Below, piece by piece: positions 1-8,705 of a stretch of 64,000 nucleotides of DNA. The position numbers and the translations under genes are program-made. Within the stretch, counting starts at the first letter, position 1. The number at the start of each line of letters is the position of its first letter. The stretch comes from Lachnospiraceae bacterium. GTDB lineage: Bacteria; Bacillota_A; Clostridia; Lachnospirales; Lachnospiraceae. Location: the NCBI GenBank assembly GCA_009911175.1, contig QXWX01000035.1, positions 1 to 64,000 on the forward strand, read 5' to 3'. A model generated the notes under the pieces. That model worked only from the letters and a program-made list of their open reading frames with translations. It made no database searches and was not told the origin of the DNA.

Positions 1-10
1 GGCTTTTTCA

Positions 11-1480
11 ATGGCACTTAACAATGGAAGATACCATATACGCTGTTGTAGTTACCATTTTATATTAGGAATTCAAGCTAATATATCTATTCCTAAATTC
101 CAAAAGTTATCATCAGGTCATATTGTTTCATTGATAGAAGGCGATTCAATAAAAATTGCCGATTTTTTTGTATCTAAAATTATCGGTGTTTTAGTGGCAG
201 CAGTTACATTAATTGTTTCCCTTTTTTTTCTCTTTAAACTTTCGTTTTCACTAACACTTATTGCACTTGTTTCCTTTCCAATTGGCTTTATGGGAAATTT
301 GCTATGTGGAAAAAGACTTAGTAGAAGAGCAGAAAATTTAAGAAAAATTAGTGACGAAAATTACACATTTTTGAGCCAAACATTTAATGGGATAACAGAA
401 GTAAAATCATATGTCATGGAGCATAGAATGACAGATAAATTCAAACAATATACGGAACAAATTCAAAAAAATAATATGAAACTTACAGTAGTAGAAATTA
501 TATCAGGTATGTTTAATGCTTTGGTTTCCTCTATTGCAGATTGGATAATAATTGGTTATGGGACATGGAAAATAATAATTGGAACATTTTCCATAGGTTC
601 CTATGTTGCATTTAACGGTTACTCTGGTTCAATGTTTAGTGCGATCCGAGATTTGCTGAATGTAAATATGACTTTTAAGACAATAGAAATCTCTCTTGAT
701 AGGATTGAACTTTTTTTAGATATACCTAATGAAAATAGCAATAGAAATGGAAAGACAGATGTTTTTGAAGGGGATATTATTTTCAATAATGTTAATTTCT
801 CTTACGATACAGATTCGGAAAAAGTGTTAGATGATTTTTGTGCAACATTTAAAAGGAAAGAAATTTCTGTAATCGTTGGAACAAATGGGATTGGAAAAAG
901 TACAGTGTTATTATTAATTGAACAATTCTATAAGCCACAAGACGGAAAAATATTAATAGGAAAATATGATTTGGAAAAAATTGATTTGGAGTGTTTGCGA
1001 AAAAATATTGGAATGGTAAAGCAACATCCTATGATACTAGCAGGGACTTTGCGGGAAAACTTGGAGTATGGGAATGAAAACGTTGATGAAGTAATTTTGA
1101 ATAAAGTATGTGAACAAGTAGGTCTAATTGACTTTGTAAATAAATTACCGTATGGTTATGACACTCGATTAGGTGAAATATCCGGAGGTCAACAGCAGCG
1201 AATTGCAATTGCGAGAGTATTGGTGAAAAATCCTTCTATACTATTACTGGATGAAATAACATCAGATTTAGATGGAAAGAGTGAAAATGAAATAATTAAT
1301 TTATTAAAGAAACTGGCACAAAATAAAACAGTTATATTGATTTCACATAGAGTAAATGCAATTGTAGATATATCAAATATATATGTAATGGATCAGGGCA
1401 AAATAATTGAGCATGGCAATCACGAGGAATTACTTAAAAAAAGTTTATTATATTCATTATTAGTTAATGGTAAGGGGTGA
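11..1480 (+). CDS. ABC exporter (membrane + ATPase), 5' incomplete, probable frameshift
   Basis: This is a half-transporter of the ABC exporter type, which moves a peptide, lipid or drug across the membrane using ATP. The readable part covers the last membrane helices (hydrophobic stretches near residues 50-90 and 160-200). The nucleotide-binding domain has Walker A GTNGIGKST (about residue 295), signature SGGQQQR, Walker B ILLLDE and H-loop LISHR. At about 490 aa it lacks roughly 100 N-terminal residues of the family. The first 18 residues look unnatural. Frame 3 from base 3 to 65 reads a better helix (TMEDTIYAVVVTILY) and would join this frame if one T were restored in the run near base 65. 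So the gene is cut by the window edge and also seems frameshifted. The stop is followed at once by the next ABC gene. Base composition is AT-rich compared with the element downstream. The substrate is unknown. Confidence 0.8.
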   Translation: MALNNGRYHIRCCSYHFILGIQANISIPKFQKLSSGHIVSLIEGDSIKIADFFVSKIIGVLVAAVTLIVSLFFLFKLSFSLTLIALVSFPIGFMGNLLCGKRLSRRAENLRKISDENYTFLSQTFNGITEVKSYVMEHRMTDKFKQYTEQIQKNNMKLTVVEIISGMFNALVSSIADWIIIGYGTWKIIIGTFSIGSYVAFNGYSGSMFSAIRDLLNVNMTFKTIEISLDRIELFLDIPNENSNRNGKTDVFEGDIIFNNVNFSYDTDSEKVLDDFCATFKRKEISVIVGTNGIGKSTVLLLIEQFYKPQDGKILIGKYDLEKIDLECLRKNIGMVKQHPMILAGTLRENLEYGNENVDEVILNKVCEQVGLIDFVNKLPYGYDTRLGEISGGQQQRIAIARVLVKNPSILLLDEITSDLDGKSENEIINLLKKLAQNKTVILISHRVNAIVDISNIYVMDQGKIIEHGNHEELLKKSLLYSLLVNGKG

Positions 1481-1488
1481 GTTGTATT

Positions 1489-2157
1489 TTGAAATTAGTA
1501 GAAATAAAACAATTAAAAAAAATGGTTGGTAATGGGAATGATAATTATACTATTTTAGATTCATTATCAATGAAAGTTAACAAAGGTGAATTTATTTCTA
1601 TTATGGGACCTAGCGGTAGCGGAAAAAGTACTTTGCTGAATGTAATAGGCGGATTAGATACGAAATATAGTGGTGAAGTAATTGTAGCTGGACAGATTAT
1701 GAAGAATTTTAATGAGGATGAACTTTTGATATTTCGTAGAAAACATATTGGTATGATTTTTCAAGATTTTAATTTAATTTCAACAATAAGTGTTTATGAC
1801 AATTTGAGACTACCATTTTTATTCTCGGGACATAGAAGTTATAATGAAGATAAAATTGATTATATGCTAAATATGGTAGATATGTATGATAAAAAGAATG
1901 AAACCTGTATGTATTTATCTGGAGGAGAAAAGCAAAGAGTGGCTATAGCAAGATCATTTATGCTTGAACCAGAATTACTTTTGGCAGATGAACCAACAGG
2001 CTCTTTAGATAGTAAAAATAGTTTTAAAATCATGGAACTTCTTAAACATATTAATTCTGAAATGAAAACCACAATAGTTTTAGTAACACATGATGAAAAT
2101 ATGGCAGCTTATGGAAATAGAAGGATATTTTTAAAAGATGGTGTATTGAACAAATAA
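1489..2157 (+). CDS. ABC transporter ATP-binding protein, LolD/MacB type
   Basis: This is the ATPase of an MacB/LolD/BceA-type transporter, which works with an FtsX-like permease on lipoproteins, antimicrobial peptides or cell-wall signals. Visible motifs are Walker A GPSGSGKST (about residue 40), Q-loop FQDFNL, signature LSGGEKQR, Walker B LLLADEPTGSLD and H-loop VTHDE. Length (about 222 aa) is normal. A GTG at 1477 also opens the frame, but AAGGGGTGAG at 1472-1481 overlaps it and sits 7 bases before a TTG at 1489, so TTG is preferred. It follows the exporter with almost no gap and precedes the large permease, so the three genes form one operon. Loci of this composition often serve bacteriocin export or immunity, but no precursor peptide gene is visible here. 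Confidence 0.9.
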   Translation: MKLVEIKQLKKMVGNGNDNYTILDSLSMKVNKGEFISIMGPSGSGKSTLLNVIGGLDTKYSGEVIVAGQIMKNFNEDELLIFRRKHIGMIFQDFNLISTISVYDNLRLPFLFSGHRSYNEDKIDYMLNMVDMYDKKNETCMYLSGGEKQRVAIARSFMLEPELLLADEPTGSLDSKNSFKIMELLKHINSEMKTTIVLVTHDENMAAYGNRRIFLKDGVLNK

Positions 2158-2238
2158 ATAAAATGAATAATGATTTTGATAAATGTTATAAGGTAATAAC
2201 ATTGATTTTTTGCTCTTACAGAGGGGGATTAGTGGCGT

Positions 2239-4650
2239 ATGATAATAGACATATATCAAATATATAGTGAAAAAAGTATAAGAAAAAATATAATTTTTAA
2301 ATACGCATGTGTTTTCTCTGTTATATTAGCAGTAGGTCTTTTATTTTCTATGCAAAATGTATTGGACGTATATAATAGCAATTTATCACATAGAATTGAA
2401 GCAATGAATGGTGCCGATGTGAAAGTGCTTGATAGAGATTACTTAGAACATGAATTTAGCCAAGAGCAATTATTGAATTTAGAAAAGGAGATAGAGAAAG
2501 TTAATTATACATTAGCGTATTGTAATAATAGCAATTTGGTTGTTCAAGGAAAAGACGATATGGTCGCAATAACTATTTTTAATAAAGAGGATATTATTTC
2601 AAAATTTGGAATTAACTCGTTGGATGAAAGCGAAATAGTGATATCAAATAATATTGCAGAACGTTTAAAACTTCATATTGGAGATCAGGTATATGTCAAA
2701 TTGCATTCTGATAAGTATAGAGATGATAAGTTTAGGGTTACACAGATATTAGATGATAATGCATATTTTAGTGTTGCGGGAAGTGAATATGAAGTAGCAC
2801 AAGAAACATTAGGTTGTGCTTATATAGTATTGCATGATTTTGAACGATTTAATACAGCATATGTAGAAAACGGAAATGAAAGAGTGATAAATATATTGGA
2901 AAGTACTTTTGGCTCAACATTTGAGGTGCGAACATTGCGTGATCTGAAGAATATTGTTCGACCGAGAATACAGATGCAAATGGGAGTCATTAAACTGATT
3001 TCTAGTATAGCGATGATTATAAGCAATATCTGTTTGATTTGGACGTTTTTTATTTTTATAATGGATAGAAAAGCTGACTTTCTTATATTTAAAAAAGTAG
3101 GTATGCGAACGAGTGATTTATCAAAATTGATTCTATTAGAAATATATTCCATAGTTATAAAAGGTATTCTATTAGGAATACCTTTTGGCGGATTAGCGAC
3201 ATCCATTTATTTTCAGATAAATGGTATCGTAAGCGATTTTACAATGTTTTTTGCTCTAAAAAATATAATAATTGTAATTGGGACGATATTGATTGAAACA
3301 GCAATTTTTGCTTTAATACCAGTATCAAGCATTAACAAAATAGTTAATAGCGATGATTTTACTATAGCAGGAAAAACTACTATATTCACCATCATGGTTG
3401 TTGGCATAGTTATGATATTATTGTCTTGTATATATATGAAATCTTTTATTGGCATAATCTTCCTTGGGATTATAGGGACTATTTTTTTGCTGTTTTATTT
3501 AGTGTTTATTACTCTGATAAAAGTAATTACAAAAATTCTATTCTATAACAGAAAGCTTGACTTTTTGTTCTGCAGGAATTTGAAGAACGATATAAAAATT
3601 ATTTCTATGCCATTGAATATTATAAATGTTGGGATGGTTATTCTTCTTATTTTGCTAGATGTATTGCCTATATTATATTCGCCATTGGATAATGGAACGA
3701 TTGCGGAAAAACAGAATATAAGTTATAGGACATCACAAGTAAAAAGGGATGTGGAAGATATTTTTAGAGAAAAAAATATAAACTATTATAAATCTTATAT
3801 AGAAGAAATAAAAATCCTTGAAATTAATGGGGTTGATGTTGAACAGTATATAAATCCTAACATTGCAGAAGTATATAAAGAGGAAAGCATTGAAGAATTT
3901 TGCAATAGAGAAATAAATGTATACGAGAAAACACATGCATTGGATGAACTGCATAATATAGATGGTATATATATAAATAATATTTACAAAAATATTGTTG
4001 ATTTTAGGGAAAATGATCAATTGACTATTTTGATAAATGAAGAAAGAATATATTGCCAAGTAGGCGGAATATATGAAGATGCATACAAAAAGAATACACT
4101 GGGAATTATTTCGGAATCATATATGGAAGAACTTGGGTACAATGTTGAAAAATTTGATATGACAGTTATATATACACTTCCTGAAAATATAAGTAACCAC
4201 ATTGCAACTGAAATATTATTTATAGATAAAAATGCATATATTGATAGAAATCAACAGTTATCAAATTATTTTAAAAAATATATAGATCGTCAAAAGGTGG
4301 TTTTTATTAGCATCATTGTTGCAGTAGGTTTTTCTGGAGTATTATTAGTGTTATTAGGACAAATAATATTACTAGTAAGGAAAAAAGAATACTATGTGAC
4401 ACTATGGAAAATCGGTATGAGTAAGCACTATTTAATTAAAAGTCTGTTGAGCCAAAAATTTTTATTATCATTTATACAAATGATAGTTATTACAATTTTT
4501 CTTGAGCCGATTCGCTTTTTAATTAATGGTGAGGTGACTTCTGGGAAATATCATATATCAGTATCAATACTGATAATAGAACTAATAATTATTTTAGGAA
4601 TAAATTTGTTGAGCGTTGTACTTCCGTTTTCCATGAGGCAGAAAGAATAA
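2239..4650 (+). CDS. FtsX-like ABC transporter permease (803 aa)
   Basis: This is the membrane partner of the preceding ATPase. It has one N-terminal helix (about residues 23-42) and an extracytoplasmic domain to about 245. A block of helices with an FtsX core follows (250-360), then more helices (375-440 and 465-490), a second extracytoplasmic domain (490-690) and a C-terminal FtsX block (695-800). This duplicated layout is typical of large DUF214/FtsX permeases rather than of BceB, which has one large loop. An RBS-like GAGGGGG precedes the start, after an 80-base gap from the ATPase gene. Base composition is strongly AT-rich like the two upstream genes, which suggests common horizontal origin. 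The substrate cannot be told from sequence; peptide resistance is only one possibility. Confidence 0.88.
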   Translation: MIIDIYQIYSEKSIRKNIIFKYACVFSVILAVGLLFSMQNVLDVYNSNLSHRIEAMNGADVKVLDRDYLEHEFSQEQLLNLEKEIEKVNYTLAYCNNSNLVVQGKDDMVAITIFNKEDIISKFGINSLDESEIVISNNIAERLKLHIGDQVYVKLHSDKYRDDKFRVTQILDDNAYFSVAGSEYEVAQETLGCAYIVLHDFERFNTAYVENGNERVINILESTFGSTFEVRTLRDLKNIVRPRIQMQMGVIKLISSIAMIISNICLIWTFFIFIMDRKADFLIFKKVGMRTSDLSKLILLEIYSIVIKGILLGIPFGGLATSIYFQINGIVSDFTMFFALKNIIIVIGTILIETAIFALIPVSSINKIVNSDDFTIAGKTTIFTIMVVGIVMILLSCIYMKSFIGIIFLGIIGTIFLLFYLVFITLIKVITKILFYNRKLDFLFCRNLKNDIKIISMPLNIINVGMVILLILLDVLPILYSPLDNGTIAEKQNISYRTSQVKRDVEDIFREKNINYYKSYIEEIKILEINGVDVEQYINPNIAEVYKEESIEEFCNREINVYEKTHALDELHNIDGIYINNIYKNIVDFRENDQLTILINEERIYCQVGGIYEDAYKKNTLGIISESYMEELGYNVEKFDMTVIYTLPENISNHIATEILFIDKNAYIDRNQQLSNYFKKYIDRQKVVFISIIVAVGFSGVLLVLLGQIILLVRKKEYYVTLWKIGMSKHYLIKSLLSQKFLLSFIQMIVITIFLEPIRFLINGEVTSGKYHISVSILIIELIIILGINLLSVVLPFSMRQKE

Positions 4651-4729
4651 AAAAATATAAATGAGCAATTTGAAAATTTACCAAACATGTGGAAAATGCA
4701 TAAAAAACAAGATATCAGCTTTTTTGATA

Positions 4730-4790
4730 TATACTGTTTTTATCCGAAACGATAATCTAGAAAGAATAATATCTTATAAAAAACAGTATA
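4730..4790. repeat. Inverted repeat after the ABC operon
   Basis: The arms TATACTGTTTTTAT (4730-4743) and ATAAAAAACAGTATA (4776-4790) are near-perfect reverse complements, separated by 32 bases. They lie between the permease stop and a transposase remnant. They may be an insertion-sequence end or a weak factor-independent terminator; no long U tract follows. Confidence 0.5.
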
Positions 4791-4845
4791 CACAATTCAA
4801 AAGTTCTTTACAACTGTTTAAGGCAATTAAATTTATGCAGGATTT

Positions 4846-5097
4846 TTCCTTACACATTTTCTGGCCATTCTGTTCTCTGTGTTCTGTCTGGGATATCACG
4901 GTAAGACTACGGATTTCGAAAGATATAGCCTCTGCCAGCGTACTACGATTGCCCATTTTCTCAGCAAACTCAAATGGGATGACCCCAAACTGAAGGATAC
5001 TCTCAAGGCCTCCGTTATACAGACCGTTGAGTGCAGGAAGCAGGACTATGAACATCAAGCCGTCTCCGCGATGCAAAAGAATAGCAATGTTCAATGA
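4846..5097 (+). pseudogene. Transposase remnant (internally deleted)
   Basis: The frame beginning before 4879 reads HFLAILFSVFCLGYHGKTTDF followed by a segment containing QRTTIAHFL, and ends with QDYEHQAVSAM. From memory, this matches the N-terminal part of a DDE transposase family common in Lachnospiraceae. In intact relatives the stretches around TLKASVIQ and QDYEHQAV are separated by a few tens of residues; here they are fused, so an internal deletion is likely. The frame stops at 5097 without the catalytic domain. It is taken as a dead insertion sequence marking the junction between the ABC genes and the decayed segment that follows. Confidence 0.55.
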
Positions 5098-5172
5098 TTA
5101 ATTAGTGTAGAGTATGTGCAGGGTAGCTTTAAATGAAGAAAAAGAGATAAATGGAATAGGTGAGAATTGATA

Positions 5173-5316
5173 ATGGAAAAAGAAATAGTTGGTATTGCTT
5201 TATCTGACAGATATTTTGAAAGGACTGGAATAAACTTATCAAAAATCTACATAAGCGAAAATTATTACCAAGAGTATTTAGATTGGATGATAATTAAGTA
5301 TAATTGCAATAGATAA
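5173..5316 (+). CDS. Small hypothetical ORF (47 aa)
   Basis: An ATG at 5173 follows AGGTGAGAAT and opens a 47-codon frame starting MEKEIVGIALSDRYFER. No known family was recognised. It lies between two decayed genes in an AT-rich stretch, so it may be a fragment of a larger lost gene. The bases 5317-5549 after it show no convincing gene. Confidence 0.25.
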   Translation: MEKEIVGIALSDRYFERTGINLSKIYISENYYQEYLDWMIIKYNCNR

Positions 5317-5549
5317 GGATTCTTATAAATGTAGCTTTTAGTAGAAATTCTTTTGAAAGCATTATGATTTTAAAAGATGAGTTTTGAAAGACAGATAATT
5401 TTTTCACATATTGAAAAAGCTTATCCATAATGTTGTTATCAGCTTCAGGTATATGGATTTTTCTTATACAGGATATAAATGGAAAGAAAGTAGAAACTGT
5501 ATATTCGATTAAAGAATGTGACAAAAAGAAAAAAACAGGGGTAAATGGG

Positions 5550-6170
5550 ATGAAGATGAAAAAAGATGTTATTAGCAGGTGATTATATTTGGCCTTCGCC
5601 GACCTGTGCTATCTGAGTGCCGGTTTTCTCGGCACTCAGGATCTGCCGAACTTAAGCAGTGTTTATGTGCTGTTGATAGGAGTCAGTTTTCGTGCTATTT
5701 CCTGTTCGGCAGTATCTTCGTAACGGAAGATAAATATAAGGGGAACCGCTACTTAAAGGCATTTCCCTATAAAAGAAGAAATATGGTTGAAGCAAAATAT
5801 CTTCTGGCAGTTTTGATGTGCCTCTGTTCTTTGATTTGCTGCCAGATAATGTCATTTGCCAAAATCCAGGAGATCGTCTTGACAAAATATAAACTGACTT
5901 TTTCCGATGCTGCAATTGTTTTTTTATCATATCAATGGTCTGGAGTATATTTTTTCACTGTACTATTGCTCATCGTATGGAAAGATAAAGGCTGCGCTGA
6001 TTGTGAAAATGCTTATAGTTCCAACATGTGTACTGATAGGACTGGATCTCCTGACGGAATTGGATATAATTTATGACGCAAAAATGATTCGCCCAGTATC
6101 AGCAGTGATTCTGATACTCTATAGAAATATCATGTTACTTCCTGCAAAAAAGAAACTTGTGAGGGCGTAG
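5550..6170 (+). pseudogene. Degenerate ABC-2-type permease
   Basis: Pieces of one membrane protein are spread over three frames. The first reads DLCYLSAGFLGTQDLP and then VYVLLIGVSF, after an in-frame TGA near 5580. The second reads TEDKYKGNRYLKAFPYKRR followed by MVEAKYLLAVLMCL. The third ends with a helix KMLIVPTCVLIGLDLL. The order (helix, short soluble loop with a TLPV/AFPY-like segment, helices) is typical of small ABC-2 transporter permeases that pair with a separate ATPase. At least two frameshifts and one stop break it. No partner ATPase remains nearby. The family call comes from remembered layout, not a search. Confidence 0.5.
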
Positions 6171-6225
6171 GTATTGATATGCAAGGAAAGCAACGCTTAA
6201 TTTTGGATTAAATATTGCTATGCTA

Positions 6226-6267
6226 AAAGGGCAGGGTGAGAACTAAAAATAGAACCTGCTCTTTTTT
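6226..6267 (+). terminator. Intrinsic terminator
   Basis: AAAGGGCAGG (6226-6235) pairs with CCTGCTCTTT (6255-6264) with one G-U pair, and the T run continues to 6267. It ends transcription coming from the decayed permease region, just before the regulator gene. Confidence 0.75.
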
Positions 6268-6301
6268 GTTTTATGAATACTCAGATTGGAGGAGGAATTA
6301 C

Positions 6302-7063
6302 ATGGACTCAGATAAAATGAGGAACGAAAATATTGCTGTGACTCAGAAAATACTATTTCTTTCATACCGTCACGAACTGTATGAGAAATTTTGTTTCTGC
6401 CTGGCTGGGCAACATGATATTTTGTATCATAGAATCAGGGAACATAAAAACGGCAGGCTCCCTTTGGAGCATGGTGTCGCACTCTGTATGGTGGAAATGC
6501 TGCGTTATACGGATGAAAGCGCAGAGCTGATCCGTGAGATGCGAAGGAAAGCCAACGCGCCGCTTCTGTTTATATCCGGAGCGAAAACGGAAGAGACGAG
6601 GAGGAAAGAGACTGTGCAGGCCATCCAAAGCGGCGCGGATGGGTATCTTGTAAATACCCAGTCGGCAGAAGAAATTATTGCGGAGGCAAAAGCGCTGATC
6701 CGTCTCCAGACACGCATTAAAAATAACCCTGAAGTATGGGATTATGAGGGGCTTCAGATCATACCGGATCAAAGGCAGGTTTTCCTTAGGGGGAAGGAAA
6801 TTCTGCTGACCCGGATAGAGTTTGACATTGTGCATTACCTTGCAGCACAGAACGGGCGGGCTGTTCCCTATCAGGAATTATATGAGGCGGTCTGGCATAA
6901 CGAATACCTGCCTGACCATAGGGGGATCATGGCGCATATCCACCGGATTCGTGGAAAGCTGGAAACGGATGCCAGAAATCCGTTTTACATTCGGAACGTA
7001 TATGGGGTAGGCTACCGGTTTGGTTGTAGCTGCACAGGGAAAACACAGTATATTGAAAAATAA
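6302..7063 (+). CDS. Orphan OmpR-type regulator with degenerate receiver
   Basis: The 253-aa protein has the response-regulator layout: an N-terminal receiver-like domain (about 1-125) and a C-terminal winged helix (about 135-245), with the typical LTRIEFDIVHYLA, GRAVPYQELYEAVW and VYGVGYRF segments. The receiver lacks the usual acidic pair after the first strand (it reads LFLSYRH). The phospho-acceptor Asp position reads CMVEM, and the conserved Lys is replaced (YLVNTQ). It is therefore probably not controlled by phosphorylation. The ATG at 6302 is chosen because GGAGGAGGA lies 5 bases upstream; the frame stays open to 6236. No sensor kinase is adjacent. It sits directly before the promoter of operon A, so it may control the element; that is inference. 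Confidence 0.85.
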   Translation: MDSDKMRNENIAVTQKILFLSYRHELYEKFCFCLAGQHDILYHRIREHKNGRLPLEHGVALCMVEMLRYTDESAELIREMRRKANAPLLFISGAKTEETRRKETVQAIQSGADGYLVNTQSAEEIIAEAKALIRLQTRIKNNPEVWDYEGLQIIPDQRQVFLRGKEILLTRIEFDIVHYLAAQNGRAVPYQELYEAVWHNEYLPDHRGIMAHIHRIRGKLETDARNPFYIRNVYGVGYRFGCSCTGKTQYIEK

Positions 7064-7066
7064 TAA

Positions 7067-7095
7067 TTGACAAATACTATATATTGCGTTACTAT
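7067..7095 (+). promoter_or_regulatory. Promoter of operon A
   Basis: TTGACA (7067-7072), a 17-base spacer and TACTAT (7090-7095). The spacer contains CTATATATTG (7077-7086), which recurs in the promoter of operon B at the same place and near the excisionase gene. Confidence 0.75.
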
Positions 7096-7101
7096 AAGAA
7101 T

Positions 7102-7256
7102 GAAATTTGTATTTGTATCCATGAAAAGGATGGATAGCGCATTTTGGTTCCGGTTTGTACCGGAAGAAAACAATCAGGAGTCAGAGGATTACTGTCTTCT
7201 ATGGGAGACGCAAGCCAGGGGCATTTAGAATGATTTTTTCTAAGTGCCTTTTTTTG
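7102..7256 (+). ncRNA. Leader RNA of operon A (attenuator-like)
   Basis: About 155 nt lie between the promoter and the end of the first terminator. A 7-bp hairpin TTCCGGT/ACCGGAA (7148-7165, loop TTGT) is followed by GAAAAC. The leader of operon B has a related hairpin (TTCCAG/CTGGAA) with similar flanks and similar total length. It may be a cis-acting attenuator or antitermination element, or a small RNA. The start is inferred from the promoter. Confidence 0.5.
7220..7255 (+). terminator. Leader terminator 1, operon A
   Basis: GGCATTTAGAA (7220-7230) pairs with TTCTAAGTGCC (7238-7248), 11 bp with one G-U pair, followed by seven T. It lies between the promoter and ssb, so ssb expression needs read-through or an internal start. 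Confidence 0.8.
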
Positions 7257-7380
7257 TTTTATGCGGGCAAATACAAAGATCAGCCTACCATAAAAAACAA
7301 AGGGAGGTGCTTCAGGATCAAGCAGGAAAGGAGGAAACAAAAAAGGGGCAGGTTCCAAAAGGAGAAGGAGCGAATGAGGC

Positions 7381-7414
7381 AGCACTTAGAAAGGGATTTC
7401 CAGGTGCTTTTTTT
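7381..7414 (+). terminator. Leader terminator 2, operon A
   Basis: AGCACTTAGAAA (7381-7392) pairs with TTTCCAGGTGCT (7397-7408), with one mismatch and one G-U pair, followed by six T. It resembles the first leader terminator in sequence and lies 20 bases before the ssb start. Confidence 0.65.
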
Positions 7415-7434
7415 GCGGTTAAGGAGGAGAATGT

Positions 7435-7992
7435 ATGAACAGTTCAATCATGATGGGACGTCTGGTTCGGGATCCACAGGTCAGTTATATCAAAAACAGG
7501 GACGGGGACGAAGTTGCGGTTGCAAACTTCCGGATCGCCGTGGACAGGAATTTCAGCGAAGAAACCGATTTTTTCCCCTGCGCGGCCTTTGGCTGGCTGG
7601 CGGAATTTACGGAAAAATACCTAGTCCAGGGGCTTAAGATTGTCGTAAGAGGAAGCATGGAAAATGACAACTATACCAATAAGGACGGGGAGAAGGTATA
7701 CGGCGTGCGCCTGAAGCTGGATTCCATTGAGTTTGCGGAGAGCAAAAAATCCCAGGAGAATGACGGCGGCAGAGGGGAAGGCAATTCCGGCAGAAGGGGC
7801 GGTTCTTCTGGGAACAGGGGGAGTTCGCGTTCCTATAGAGGAAATTCGAATTCCGCCCGCTCTGGCAGAAATTCTGGCTCTTCGTCCGGCAGGGGCAGCT
7901 ATCGCAGCAATGGCTCTGGAAACGGTAGGACATCCGGACGGCAGGTAGACCAGGAGTTTGAAAGCATGGGAAATGATTACAACTTCAATTAA
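7435..7992 (+). CDS. ssb: Single-stranded DNA-binding protein
   Basis: The N-terminal 105 residues form an SSB OB-fold: MNSSIMMGRLVRDPQVSY, then FRIAVDRNF, then FPCAAFGWLAEF. SSB coats single-stranded DNA during replication, repair or conjugative transfer. The C-terminal 75 residues are low-complexity, rich in Gly, Ser, Arg and Asn. The usual acidic tip (DDDIPF-like) that recruits partner proteins is not evident; the protein ends MGNDYNFN. The start has AAGGAGGAGA just upstream. It is the first gene of operon A and is followed by a membrane protein and a helicase. Mobile-element SSBs of this kind are common; the chromosome should carry its own copy elsewhere. Confidence 0.93.
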   Translation: MNSSIMMGRLVRDPQVSYIKNRDGDEVAVANFRIAVDRNFSEETDFFPCAAFGWLAEFTEKYLVQGLKIVVRGSMENDNYTNKDGEKVYGVRLKLDSIEFAESKKSQENDGGRGEGNSGRRGGSSGNRGSSRSYRGNSNSARSGRNSGSSSGRGSYRSNGSGNGRTSGRQVDQEFESMGNDYNFN

Positions 7993-8045
7993 GGACAGTT
8001 TTTTAAATGATCCAGGGAATATCATCCGGAAGAGGAGGAAAGAAA

Positions 8046-8705
8046 ATGGAAGATGTAAGGCAGTGGCTGGAAAGCTATAAGAAGCAGCTTGTTTTGGCGG
8101 GGGCAGCGGCCATGGTGCTGGCTCCCTTTTTATGGCCGTTTTTTCTTGCAGTCTTATTTCAGGCAATCTGTATCGCAATCCCGGTGATTGCTGCGGGAAC
8201 TATGATCCAGATGTTTAAGGAGGGAAAAATACATGGACAGAAAAGAACTGAGGAAAGATTCTACGCAAAGGATTCCAAGATTCCAGCAGGAGCGGAGGTT
8301 CCCGGTACAGGGACATCAGGCAGTCCGGAAGTTCCACAGGCAGATCCTGTACAGGAACAGGACAGAGAAACGGGAGATCAGCCGTTAAAAGGATCTGAAC
8401 AGAACGGACGCAGCAGGAGCGATTCTTCCTGCATGGCCATAACGTGGTATCAGATGGAGGGGCGTGTCCGGATCTTCCGCCTGATAAGAAAATTGGAGAA
8501 GGAAGGCATCCAGAGCTTTTCCGTCAGCCCGGAGGGGATCTGTTCTGTCCGGGAGAAAAACGGATACCGCAGGGTCGGCGCACTGCGCGCATTCCCATAC
8601 CGGGAAGCGCATACGTTGAAAAAGGAGCTTGGGAAAGACCAGATCCAGGCTGTGCAGAAGGGAAGGTATCTGTGGCTGTCCTGGGGAAAGGAGTACCGAC
8701 GATGA
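8046..8705 (+). CDS. Hypothetical membrane protein
   Basis: The protein is 219 aa. A hydrophobic segment at about residues 15-55 could form one long or two short helices (VLAGAAAMVLAPFLWPFFLA and the residues after it). A charged, Pro/Glu/Gln-rich linker follows (60-125), then a compact C-terminal domain of about 90 residues. The ATG at 8046 has GAGGAGGAAAG upstream. Its stop overlaps the start of the helicase gene (ATGA), so the two are translationally coupled. The family was not recognised. Confidence 0.75.
   Translation: MEDVRQWLESYKKQLVLAGAAAMVLAPFLWPFFLAVLFQAICIAIPVIAAGTMIQMFKEGKIHGQKRTEERFYAKDSKIPAGAEVPGTGTSGSPEVPQADPVQEQDRETGDQPLKGSEQNGRSRSDSSCMAITWYQMEGRVRIFRLIRKLEKEGIQSFSVSPEGICSVREKNGYRRVGALRAFPYREAHTLKKELGKDQIQAVQKGRYLWLSWGKEYRR

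Noticed and set aside
4661..4993. Open frame of 110 codons after the permease
   Set aside because: It crosses an inverted repeat and the transposase remnant in a different frame; it has no plausible domain.
7155..7637. Open frame of 160 codons overlapping the ssb leader and ssb
   Set aside because: It runs out of frame through ssb and both leader terminators and encodes a low-complexity Arg/Gly shadow.
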